From NCBI RefSeq assembly GCF_022179325.1, contig NZ_BPQQ01000097.1, forward strand, positions 1 to 56,354: a stretch of DNA of 56,354 bases, read 5' to 3'. A program made the translations under genes and the position numbers. This document shows positions 42,027-50,534 of this stretch, piece after piece. This stretch comes from Methylobacterium isbiliense (lineage in GTDB: Bacteria; Pseudomonadota; Alphaproteobacteria; Rhizobiales; Beijerinckiaceae). Every line of letters begins with the position of its first letter. Position 1 is the stretch's first letter. The notes beneath the pieces were generated by a model. It did no database searches. It was not told where the DNA came from and saw only the letters and a program-made list of their open reading frames with translations.

Positions 42027-45000
42027 ATGCTGTCCGACAGCGATCGAGGTTGCCCCGGTCCCATGCACGAGAGCGCGAACTTCATGGTCCCGCCATTCCT
42101 CGCCGGAGGCGGCCAGATGGGCGCGCTCATGCGCACCCACGACTGGTCGGCCTCGCCGCTCGGGCCGCCGCAATCGTGGCCGGGCTGTCTGCGCTCCACC
42201 GTGAGCCTGATGCTGGGCTCGCGCTTCCCGATGTTCGTGGCCTTCGGGCCGGAACTCGGCTTCCTCTACAACGACGCCTACAGGGAGATCCTCGGCGACA
42301 AGCACGCGTCCGCCCTCGGCGGTCGCTTCCGCGACATCTGGCCGGAGATCTGGCCCGACATCCTGCCCCTGATCGACCGGGCGCTCGCGGGCGAGGCGAC
42401 CTGGTCCGAGGACATGCCGCTGGTGATGAACCGGCACGGCTACGACGAGCGGACCTGGTTCACCTTCTCGTACTCCCCGCTCAGGGACGAGGAGGGCCGG
42501 ATTACCGGCATGTTCTGCGCCTGCACCGAGACGACGGGGCGCGTGCAGGCCGAGACGGGGTTGCGGGAGGCCGAGGCGCGCCTCAGGGCGGTGACCGACC
42601 ATCTGCCGAGCGGCTACGTCTACCAGATCGCCACGCCACGGGACGGCGCCAGCCGGCGCTTCCTTTACGTCTCGCAGGGTCTCGAGCGCATGACGGGGAT
42701 GTCGGCCGAGGCCGTGCTGGCGGACCCGGCCGCGGCCTACGGCCTGATCCTGCCCGAGCACCGGGGCCGCGTCGCCGAGGCCGAGGCGGTCGCGATCCGC
42801 GATCTCACCCCCTTCGACGTCGAGGCGCCGATGCGCCGCCCCGACGGTCGCCTCCTCTGGACCCGCATCATCTCGGCGCCGCGCCTCGCCGACGACCACG
42901 TGATCTGGGACGGGCTCCACCTCGACGACACGGCGCGCCGGCAGGTCGAGGAGCAGTTGCGCGAGAGCGAGCGGCGCCTGCGGCTGGCCACCGAGGCGGC
43001 CGAGGTCGGCCTGTGGGACGTCGACGAGGTGAACCAGACCCTGTTCTGGCCGGCGCGCGTCAAGGCGATGTTCGGGATCTCGCCGGACGTGCCGGTCTCC
43101 ATGGCGGATTACTATGCCGGCCTGCACCCGGACGACCGTGAGGCGACCAGCGCCGCCTACGCGGCGGCCGCGGACCCCGCCCGCCGGGCCGTCTACGACG
43201 TCGAGTACCGCACGGTGGGCAAGGAGGACGGGATCGTCCGATGGGTCGCCGCCAAGGGCCGCGGCGTGTTCGAGGACGGGCGCTGCATCCGGGTGATCGG
43301 CACGGCCATCGACATCACGGCGCGCAAGCAGGCCGAGGAAGCGCTGCGCGCCAGCGAGGAGCAGTTCCGCATCCTCTCGCAGGTGCTGCCCAACTTCGTC
43401 TGGGCGACGAACGCCGACGGCACCGCCTCCTGGTTCAACGAACGCGTCTACGCCTATGCCGGTATCCCGGTCGGCGAACTCGACGCGGATGGCTGGCGCA
43501 GCATCATCCACCCCGACGATCGGGAGCGGGTGACGGAGACCTGGCGTGCGGCCGTCTCCTCCCGATCCGACTACCAGTGCGAGTACCGCCTGAGACGGGC
43601 CGACGGGACCTACCGCTGGTTCCTGGCTCGGGCGCAGCCGCTCCGGGCGAGCGACGGCGCGGTCGTGCGCTGGGTCGGTACGAGCACCGACATCGACGGC
43701 CAGAAGCGCGTGATGGCCGAGCTCGTGCGCTTCAACGAGGCCCTGGAGCAGCGCGTCGCCGAGCGCACGGCCGAGCACGACCGGGTCTGGCGCAACTCGC
43801 GCGACCTGCTCGTCGTGATCGGCGCCGACGGTGTGTTCCGTGCGGCGAACCCGGCCTGGGAGACCATCCTGGGTCACGGCCCGTCGGAGGTCGTCGGCCG
43901 CCACTTCGCCGAGTTCATCTGGCCGGAGGACGCGGCGTCGACGCACGCGGCCCTGGAGCGTGCCGCGCGGTCGGAACCGCTGACCGATTTCGAGAACCGT
44001 TACCGGCACAGGGACGGGACCCCGCGCTGGATCTCCTGGCGCACGGCCATCGAGGGCGATCTGGTCTACGCCTATGGGCGCGACGTCACTGCGGAGAAGG
44101 CGCAGGCGGAGGCGCTGCGCGAGGCCGAGGAGGCCTTGCGGCAATCGCAGAAGCTGGAGGCGGTCGGGCAGTTGACCGGGGGTGTGGCCCACGACTTCAA
44201 CAACCTGCTCACCATCATCCGCTCGTCCGTCGACTTCCTGCGCCGGCCGGACCTGCCCGAGGAGCGCCGGGGCCGCTACCTCGCCGCCGTCTCGGAGACC
44301 GTCGACCGGGCCGCCAAGCTCACCGGGCAGCTCCTCGCCTTCGCCCGGCGCCAGGCCCTCAAGCCCGAGACGCTCGACGTCGGCGCCCGATTGCGGGGCG
44401 TGGCCGACCTCCTCGACACCGTCACGGGTGGCCGCATCCGGGTGGTGACGCAGCTTCCCGCGCGGCCGTGCTTCGTCCGGGTCGACCTCAGCCAGTTCGA
44501 GACGGCGCTCGTCAACATGGCGGTCAACGCCCGCGACGCGATGGACGGGGCGGGCACGTTGACCCTGCGCCTCGACTGCGGCGTGCCGCTGCCGCCCATC
44601 CGCGGCCATGCCGGGGCGGCGGGCCCGTTCGCCGCGGTCTCGCTGTCGGATACGGGCGTCGGCATCGCCCCCGAGGTTCTGACGCACGTCTTCGAGCCGT
44701 TCTTCACCACGAAGGAAGTCGGCAAGGGGACCGGCCTCGGCCTGTCGCAGGTGTTCGGCTTCGCCAAGCAGTCCGGCGGCGACGTCGCCGTCGAGAGCGA
44801 GCCCGGCCGCGGCACGACCTTCACGCTCTATCTGCCGGAAGCGGAGCCCGGGACCGCCGCGGCCGACGAGACCGCCGAAGGGCCTGCCGTCGAGCCGGGC
44901 GGCCTGGGCCAGCGCGTGCTGGTGGTCGAGGACAACGTCGAGGTCGGGCGCTTCGCCACGCAGATCCTGGAGGATCTCGGCTACCGGGCGAGCTGGGCGG

Positions 45001-45287
45001 CCAACGCGGAGGATGCGCTCGACACGCTCGGCCCTGACGGCGCCGGGTTCGACGCGGTCTTCTCGGATGTCGTCATGCCGGGCATGGGCGGCGTCGAACT
45101 CGCCCGGCTGCTCAAGCGGCGGCTGCCGAACCTGCCGGTGGTGCTCGCCTCGGGCTACAGCCACGTGCTGGCCCAGGAAGGCTCGCACGGCTTCGAGCTG
45201 CTGCAGAAACCCTATTCCGCCGAGCAGGTCTCGCGCGTGCTGCGCAGGGCGATCCAGCGGCGGCCGCGGCCGAGGAAGGCGGGGTGA
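42027..45287 (+). CDS. Hybrid histidine kinase with five PAS domains and a C-terminal receiver
   Basis: This soluble protein of about 1,086 residues has five PAS/PAC units between residues 30 and 700: WSASPLGPPQSWP, DHLPSGYVYQI, TEAAEVGLWDVDE, QVLPNFVWATNADG and SRDLLVVIGADG. Next come the dimerisation box with phospho-acceptor H722 (VAHDFNNLLTII), the ATPase with NMAVNARDAM and GKGTGLGLSQVFG, and a receiver with D1014 in FSDVVMPGMGG. The absence of membrane segments suggests cytosolic signals such as light, redox or metabolites. The receiver is fused, so output passes through a phosphotransfer protein or response regulator elsewhere. The start is uncertain: 42027 or 42063. Confidence 0.92.
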   Translation: MLSDSDRGCPGPMHESANFMVPPFLAGGGQMGALMRTHDWSASPLGPPQSWPGCLRSTVSLMLGSRFPMFVAFGPELGFLYNDAYREILGDKHASALGGRFRDIWPEIWPDILPLIDRALAGEATWSEDMPLVMNRHGYDERTWFTFSYSPLRDEEGRITGMFCACTETTGRVQAETGLREAEARLRAVTDHLPSGYVYQIATPRDGASRRFLYVSQGLERMTGMSAEAVLADPAAAYGLILPEHRGRVAEAEAVAIRDLTPFDVEAPMRRPDGRLLWTRIISAPRLADDHVIWDGLHLDDTARRQVEEQLRESERRLRLATEAAEVGLWDVDEVNQTLFWPARVKAMFGISPDVPVSMADYYAGLHPDDREATSAAYAAAADPARRAVYDVEYRTVGKEDGIVRWVAAKGRGVFEDGRCIRVIGTAIDITARKQAEEALRASEEQFRILSQVLPNFVWATNADGTASWFNERVYAYAGIPVGELDADGWRSIIHPDDRERVTETWRAAVSSRSDYQCEYRLRRADGTYRWFLARAQPLRASDGAVVRWVGTSTDIDGQKRVMAELVRFNEALEQRVAERTAEHDRVWRNSRDLLVVIGADGVFRAANPAWETILGHGPSEVVGRHFAEFIWPEDAASTHAALERAARSEPLTDFENRYRHRDGTPRWISWRTAIEGDLVYAYGRDVTAEKAQAEALREAEEALRQSQKLEAVGQLTGGVAHDFNNLLTIIRSSVDFLRRPDLPEERRGRYLAAVSETVDRAAKLTGQLLAFARRQALKPETLDVGARLRGVADLLDTVTGGRIRVVTQLPARPCFVRVDLSQFETALVNMAVNARDAMDGAGTLTLRLDCGVPLPPIRGHAGAAGPFAAVSLSDTGVGIAPEVLTHVFEPFFTTKEVGKGTGLGLSQVFGFAKQSGGDVAVESEPGRGTTFTLYLPEAEPGTAAADETAEGPAVEPGGLGQRVLVVEDNVEVGRFATQILEDLGYRASWAANAEDALDTLGPDGAGFDAVFSDVVMPGMGGVELARLLKRRLPNLPVVLASGYSHVLAQEGSHGFELLQKPYSAEQVSRVLRRAIQRRPRPRKAG

Positions 45288-45295
45288 CGGCGGCA

Positions 45296-45321
45296 GGGCA
45301 ATCGGATCCACCCGATCGCCC
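45296..45321 (+). terminator. Terminator-like hairpin after the hybrid kinase
   Basis: A stem of nine pairs with one mismatch (45296-45305 with 45312-45321) closes a six-base loop nine bases past the kinase stop. There is no long T tract. Confidence 0.5.
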
Positions 45322-45555
45322 TGGTGACGACGGCCTGCGGGCGGATGCTGCCGCTCCGGGCGCCGACAGGCAGCGTCTCCCGCCCGCCGTCCCCGGGGCG
45401 CGGAGGCCGATGCGGCCCGTTCGAGCCTCGGGTCGACCCGAGTCGGACACCCTGATCGCGGGAGGGCGCCCCGAGGGCAAGCGGCCGCATGGCGCGCGAG
45501 ATCGCGCGCCCAATCTTCCCTCGGTCTGCCGACCTCCCGCCTACAGGGTTCGCAC

Positions 45556-46206
45556 ATGGCTCACGTCCTCGTTATCGGCGCCAGCCAGGGCATCGGTCTG
45601 GAGACCGTCAGGGCAGCCCTGGCCGCAGGACACCGCGTGCGGGCCTTTGCCCGCTCGGCGCACCGGATCGCGCTGTCCGACCCGAACCTCGAGCGCTTTT
45701 CCGGCGATGCCCTGAACGGGTCCGACGTCGCGGCGGCGCTCGACGGCGTCGACGCCGTGGTGCAGGCGCTCGGCGTGCCCGTACGCGACCTGCTCGGGCC
45801 GGTCCGCCTGTTCTCGGATGCGACCGGCCTCCTCGTCCCCGCCATGGAGAAGGCGGGTGTCCGGCGGCTGGTGGCGGTCACGGGTTTCGGCGCAGGCGAC
45901 AGCCGCGACGCCATCAGCCCGCTGCAGCGCCTGCCGTTCCGGCTGGTCTTCGGGCGCGCCTACGACGACAAGGACGCCCAGGAGATGCGCATCCGCCGCA
46001 GCCGGCTGGACTGGACGCTGGTCCGCCCCGGCGTGCTGACGGGAGGCCGGGCGACCGGGCGCTACCGCGTGCTCGACAAGCCCTCGTCGTGGCGCAACGG
46101 GCTGATCGCGCGGGCGGACGTGGCGCACTTCCTCGTCGGGCAGATCGAGGATGCGAGCCGGATCGGCAAGGCCGTGGTCCTGATCGAGCGCGCGCTCCCG
46201 CTCTGA
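45556..46206 (+). CDS. NAD(P)H-binding Rossmann oxidoreductase (atypical SDR)
   Basis: This 216-residue protein starts MAHVLVIGASQGIGLETV, a dinucleotide-binding motif of NAD(P)-binding atypical SDRs. It then has DGVDAVVQALG, VRRLVAVTGFGAGDSR and LDWTLVRPGVLTGG. It lacks the classic YxxxK of active reductases in the usual place, so it may be a redox-sensor or NmrA-like protein. The start of the photolyase-like gene lies 33 bases after its stop, and an alternative photolyase start would overlap its stop by one base, suggesting a two-gene operon. Confidence 0.82.
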   Translation: MAHVLVIGASQGIGLETVRAALAAGHRVRAFARSAHRIALSDPNLERFSGDALNGSDVAAALDGVDAVVQALGVPVRDLLGPVRLFSDATGLLVPAMEKAGVRRLVAVTGFGAGDSRDAISPLQRLPFRLVFGRAYDDKDAQEMRIRRSRLDWTLVRPGVLTGGRATGRYRVLDKPSSWRNGLIARADVAHFLVGQIEDASRIGKAVVLIERALPL

Positions 46207-46238
46207 TGCCGGCCCGCCGCAGCAGCCGAGGTGGAGCC

Positions 46239-47405
46239 ATGCCGGACCCGCTCGTCCTCACCCGGGCTGCCGGCCTCGAGGCCCTCGCCGCCTTCCTGGC
46301 CGGCCCGGGCGCGGCCTATGCGGCCGACCGGAACACGGATCGCGGGCGGGGCGCGCGGCCGACCACCTCGGTCCTGTCCTCCTACCTGCGCCGCCGCCTG
46401 CTGACCGAGGAGGAGGTCGCCCGCGCCGCCCTGCGGGCCTTCGGCGTGCAGGGCTCCGAGACGTTCGTCGCGGAGGTGTTCTGGCGGACCTACTTCAAGG
46501 GTCACCTCGAAACGCATCCGGACGCCTGGACGCTCTACCGCGCGGGGCTGGGGGAGGCGCGGGCGCGCCTCGCGGCCGAGCCCGGCCTGCGCCGGACCTT
46601 CGGGGCGGCCGTCGAGGGGCGCACCGGCATCGATGGCTTCGACCACTGGGCCATCCAGCTCGTCGAGGAGGGCTGGCTGCACAATCACGCCCGCATGTGG
46701 TTCGCCTCGATCTGGATCTTCACGCTGCGCCTGCCCTGGGAACTCGGCGCCGACTTCTTCCTGCGGCACCTGCTCGATGGCGACGCGGCGAGCAACACGC
46801 TGTCCTGGCGGTGGGTCGCGGGCCTGCACACCCGCGGCAAGCACTACCTGGCGCGCCGCGACAACATCCGGCGCTACACGGAGGACCGCCACGGCCCGAC
46901 CGGCCTCGACGAGCGCGCCGCGCCGCTGGAGGAGCCGATGCCGCCGCGCGAGGTGCCGCTTGCCCCGGCCGACGCCCCGCCGCCCGGGCCGGTCGCCCTG
47001 CTCCTGCATCTCGACGACCTGCATCCCGAGAGCCTCCCGCTCGGGCGCGCCGAGGTGGTCCGGGTCGGCGGCCTCGTCGCCCATGCTGAGGGCGCGAGCG
47101 ACCGCGTCCGCGCGGCCGACGACGCGGCCATGGCCGATGCGCTGGCGCGGGCCGAGGCGCATTTCGGCTGCCCGGCCGCGCCCGTCCGCAAGGGCGCGAT
47201 GAAAGACTGGGGCTGGGCGGAGGATTCGGGCTCGGCGGGGGACCTGCCGGTGGTGACGGCCTGGGCCCCCGTCGGGCCATCGGCCGAGGCGCTGCCGCCC
47301 GGGTGCCTGCGCCTGCGCCGGGCCTGGGACGACCGGGCATGGCCTCTCTCGACCCGCGGCTTCTTCCGGCTCAGGAGCGCGATCCCGGAACTGCTCGAAC
47401 CCTGA
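46239..47405 (+). CDS. Photolyase/cryptochrome-family FAD-binding protein with unusual domain order
   Basis: This 388-residue protein contains the helical FAD-binding domain of photolyases: TSVLSSYLRRRLLTEEEV, FWRTYFKGHL, GIDGFDHWAIQLVEEGWLHNHARMWFAS, FFLRHLLDGDAASNTLSWRWVAG. The normal N-terminal antenna alpha/beta domain is missing; instead about 120 residues with a Rossmann-like look (VALLLHLDDLHPESLPLG onward) follow at the C-terminus. It may be a light-driven DNA repair enzyme or a cryptochrome-like sensor. The start at 46239 has GGTGGAG before it; 46206 is possible. An SDR-like gene lies upstream. Confidence 0.83.
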   Translation: MPDPLVLTRAAGLEALAAFLAGPGAAYAADRNTDRGRGARPTTSVLSSYLRRRLLTEEEVARAALRAFGVQGSETFVAEVFWRTYFKGHLETHPDAWTLYRAGLGEARARLAAEPGLRRTFGAAVEGRTGIDGFDHWAIQLVEEGWLHNHARMWFASIWIFTLRLPWELGADFFLRHLLDGDAASNTLSWRWVAGLHTRGKHYLARRDNIRRYTEDRHGPTGLDERAAPLEEPMPPREVPLAPADAPPPGPVALLLHLDDLHPESLPLGRAEVVRVGGLVAHAEGASDRVRAADDAAMADALARAEAHFGCPAAPVRKGAMKDWGWAEDSGSAGDLPVVTAWAPVGPSAEALPPGCLRLRRAWDDRAWPLSTRGFFRLRSAIPELLEP

Positions 47406-47599
47406 CGGAGGTCCTGCCACGCGCCGTGGTGTCGCTGTGATCACCGCGATTGCGGCCGGGGTCCGGTCGTCCCGGCCCCGTCCGGTGATCGTGGCTGACC
47501 ACGCCGCCGTTGCACCACGCCAGGGGACACGACCCGGCGCCCTCCCCGAGGCCGGCTGGAGCCGGCTCCGGAGCGGTTGCGGCGGCAGCGCCGCAGCCG

Positions 47600-48598
47600 T
47601 CACGGCCTCAGCATCGCCGCGGTGGCAGGCCGACCTCGCGTCTTGTACAGGCTCCACAACACGCCGGCGGCCAGCAGGCCGAAGGTGATGCCGAGCGACA
47701 GGACCGGCGGGAACTTGTCCAGACCCAGCAGATCCGCAAGGAAGATCTTCGAGCCGATGAACAGCAGCACGCCGGCCAGCGCATACTTGAGATAGTGGAA
47801 GCGGTCCACCATCGCGGCGAGCGCGAAATACAGCGCCCGCAGGCCGAGAATGGCGAAGATGTTCGAGGTGTAGACGACGAAGGGGTCCTTGGTGATGGCG
47901 AAGATCGCCGGCACCGAGTCGACCGCGAAGATCACGTCGGCGATCTCGATCATCACCAGCGCCAGGAACAGGGGCGTCATGAACCAGACCGGCTTGCCGG
48001 TCTGGGGCGAGGGCTGGCGGACGAAGAACCGCTCGCCGTGCAGGGTCTCGGTCACGTTGAAGCGCCGGCGCATGAAGGCCAGCACCGGGTTCGAGCCGAC
48101 GTCGTAATGGCGGTCGGCAAAAACGATCATCTTCACGCCGGTGGCGATCAGGAACACGGCGAACAGGTACAGCACCCACGAGGCCTGGGCGACGATCGCC
48201 GCGCCGAGGCCGATCATCACGGCCCGCAGCACGATCACGCCGAGAATGCCCCAGAACAGCACTCGGTGCTGGTACAGACGCGGCACCGAGAAGAAGGCGA
48301 AGATCATGGCGATGACGAACACGTTGTCCATCGCCAGCGCCTTCTCGACGGCAAAGCCCGTCAGGTAGGCCATCCCGGCCTCCTGCCCGAGGTACCACCA
48401 GACCCAGCCGCCGAAGGCGAGGCCGAGCGCGATGTAGACGCCGCTCATGCCGAGGCTCTCGCGCACGCCGATCTCGCGCGTCGTGCGGTGCAGGACGCCG
48501 AGGTCGAGGCCGAGCAGGCCGAGCACGATCGCCACGAAGGCGAGCCACATCCAGAGCGGCTTGCCGAGCCAGAGGACGAAAAGGAATGCCAGGTCCAT
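47600..48598 (-). CDS. TerC/Alx family membrane protein
   Basis: This 332-residue integral membrane protein has about nine hydrophobic segments. The family hallmark acidic motifs within the membrane are present: VEKALAMDNVFVIAMIF and MIEIADVIFAVDSVPAIFAIT. Alx-type proteins export or control manganese; TerC relatives also assist metalation of exported enzymes. In other bacteria such genes are often controlled by a manganese riboswitch. The leader here has a 10-bp hairpin, but I cannot identify the riboswitch consensus. It stands alone on the minus strand. Confidence 0.9.
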   Translation of the reverse strand: MDLAFLFVLWLGKPLWMWLAFVAIVLGLLGLDLGVLHRTTREIGVRESLGMSGVYIALGLAFGGWVWWYLGQEAGMAYLTGFAVEKALAMDNVFVIAMIFAFFSVPRLYQHRVLFWGILGVIVLRAVMIGLGAAIVAQASWVLYLFAVFLIATGVKMIVFADRHYDVGSNPVLAFMRRRFNVTETLHGERFFVRQPSPQTGKPVWFMTPLFLALVMIEIADVIFAVDSVPAIFAITKDPFVVYTSNIFAILGLRALYFALAAMVDRFHYLKYALAGVLLFIGSKIFLADLLGLDKFPPVLSLGITFGLLAAGVLWSLYKTRGRPATAAMLRP

Positions 48599-48914
48599 AA
48601 GGGGCCTCCGAGGCCGGCTGGCGATGTCGGGAATGGTCCGACATCGCGAGAGCGCCGGCAGCTCTCACCAGAGGGGCCCGGACCGTGGGTTCCCTCGCAG
48701 GTGGTCCGTGCGACTACATCGAGCAAGTCGTCTCAGGCCAATGAGGCTCATTGAGAAAATTTATGGGCGTTTTGACAATCTGCTTCTTGAAGCAAGCAGC
48801 ATCGGTCACGAAATCGATCGAACGGACACCCAGGCCCCACTGGCAGTCTCACTCAAGACTGTGATGTCGGATGATCTGAAAGAGCGCAACGTGCTCAATT
48901 CAGAGGATTCTCCG
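48599..48914. promoter_or_regulatory. Leader region of the Alx/TerC gene and start of an atypical islet
   Basis: The first part upstream of the TerC-type gene forms a strong hairpin: GCGATGTCGG (48621-48630) pairs with CCGACATCGC (48638-48647), 22 bases from the start codon. It could be a leader element affecting translation. The right part (48730-48910) is AT-richer and leads into the truncated efflux gene. No complete gene is seen. Confidence 0.5.
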
Positions 48915-49409
48915 ATGCTGCCAATATTCGGAAGCGACCCGACGCGTGGGTGCGAACCGGGGCGCGATCACCGGTCGGCGCGCTGGGTCGGCGGTGCATC
49001 GATCGTGGTGCTGGCGTCAGGCTTGGCTGCTTGTCAGGACCAGCAACCGGCCTCCTCCAGCCATACGGCCGGCACGCCTCCCGTCGTGAGTGTCGTCGTG
49101 GCCGAGCCGAAAGCCGTCACGCTGATCAAGGAACTGCCGGGCCGGATCACGCCGATGCGCATCGCCGAGGTCCGCCCACGCGTCTCCGGCATCATCGTCG
49201 AGCGGACTTTCGAGCAGGGCAGCCTCGTGCAGGAGGGCAGCATCCTCTACCGGATCGACCCCAAGCCCTTCGAAGTCGAGTTGGCCAGCGCGAAGGCCGC
49301 GCTCGCCAGGGAGGAAGCGACGCTGTCCCAGGCCGGCCGCCAGGAGGACCGGCTGCGGCAGCTCCTCAGCGGGCAGACCACGACACAGGCGCAGTACGAC
49401 TTGGCATGA
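48915..49409 (+). pseudogene. Truncated RND efflux membrane-fusion protein
   Basis: This 164-residue fragment has a lipobox LAAC after a hydrophobic segment. It continues with the N-terminal half of an AcrA-type adaptor: VVSVVVAEPKAVTLIKELPGRITPMRIAEVRPRVSGIIV, EGSILYRIDPKPFEVEL, then coiled-coil AALAREEATLSQAGRQEDRLRQLLSGQTTTQAQYDLA and a stop. Complete adaptors are about 370-400 residues, so more than half, including the barrel, is lost. No RND pump gene follows; a LysR gene starts 34 bases later. It looks like a remnant cut by a rearrangement. The start may be further upstream. Confidence 0.8.
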
Positions 49410-49443
49410 CGTGCCGATCCGTACCCTGAGGAGAATATCGGAT

Positions 49444-50322
49444 ATGTTGCCCCCCTCCTTCGATCTGGATGTGCTGTTCACGTTCGTCTCCGTTGTCGAG
49501 AACGGCAGCTTCACGCGCGCCGCCAAGCGCATCGGTCGGTCACAGCCCACCGTTTCGCAGCAAATCAAGCGGCTTGAGGACAATCTCGGGCGACGCATCT
49601 TCGAGCGAGACACGACTGAAGTCCGTCTCACGCCACATGGTGAGATTCTCCTCACCTACGCGCAGCAGATTCTGAAACTGAGCCATGACGCAAGGTTGCA
49701 CCTCACCGAGGCGGATGTTGCGGGTGTCGTCCGGATCGGCACGCCGGAGGATTTTGCCACGACGCATCTCTCGGCGATTCTGTCCCGGTTTGCGCGGGCA
49801 CATCCTCTGGTCGCCCTGGAGGTCTATTGCGACTTCACAGTCAATCTCCTGGATGGATTCTCGAAAGGTCAGTACGATCTGATGCTGTTCAAGCGCGAGC
49901 CACAGGGCTTTCGGGGCGGAACCGAGGTCTGGCGGGAGGTGCTGGACTGGACGGCATCACCGAACGTGATCTTGCCGGAGAACAAGCCCATACCGCTGGT
50001 CCTCGCACCGGTGCCGGACGTCTATCGAAAGCGCGCGCTCGCGGCACTGGATGCGGAGCAAAGACCCTGGCGCATTGCGTATACGAGCCCGAGCCTGGCC
50101 GGATTGCAGGCTGCCGTACAAGCCGGCCTCGGCATCACGGTCCTGCCGACCGAGATGATCCCGGCAGGATTGGTATCGATTACGTCCAAGCTGTCATTGC
50201 CGAAACTCGCCGATACCGAAATCGCGCTGTATCGTGCTCCGGGCGCGCTGTCTCAGGCGGCAGAACTTCTTGCGTCGTCGATCATCGAAACCTTGGGGAA
50301 TGCGGCGCTGAAACAGCCTTGA
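49444..50322 (+). CDS. LysR family transcriptional regulator
   Basis: This 292-residue LysR regulator has an N-terminal winged helix (FVSVVENGSFTRAAKRIGRSQPTVSQQIKRLEDNLGRRIFERD) and an effector domain with VVRIGTPEDFATTHLSAILSRFARAHP and GLGITVLP. It begins at ATG 49444 with GAGGAGAATATC upstream. Codon use is less GC-biased than in most of the window, hinting at recent acquisition together with the truncated efflux gene just before it. Its target is unknown; no obvious divergent partner gene exists. Confidence 0.9.
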   Translation: MLPPSFDLDVLFTFVSVVENGSFTRAAKRIGRSQPTVSQQIKRLEDNLGRRIFERDTTEVRLTPHGEILLTYAQQILKLSHDARLHLTEADVAGVVRIGTPEDFATTHLSAILSRFARAHPLVALEVYCDFTVNLLDGFSKGQYDLMLFKREPQGFRGGTEVWREVLDWTASPNVILPENKPIPLVLAPVPDVYRKRALAALDAEQRPWRIAYTSPSLAGLQAAVQAGLGITVLPTEMIPAGLVSITSKLSLPKLADTEIALYRAPGALSQAAELLASSIIETLGNAALKQP

Positions 50323-50534
50323 TCTCTTCTCTGTCTCCGATGCCAGCCGTGAACCGCCGAGGCCCGCTCCGCGCACCGCCGTCCGCGGGCAGGAAGCCGA
50401 CTGATTCGGCTCGTCCTCACTCTCTCGCGCGCTTTTTCATTCCGTAAAACAAAACATCAGAAACAATCTATTTTTCGTAACCTCGCCCGTCGGGTACGAG
50501 ATCTCGCGACTCTGCCGATCCCGAGGAGATCCTC

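Noticed and set aside
41979-45557. Long antisense frame opposite the hybrid histidine kinase
   Set aside because: Composition is typical of an antisense shadow, while the plus strand has clear PAS, kinase and receiver domains.
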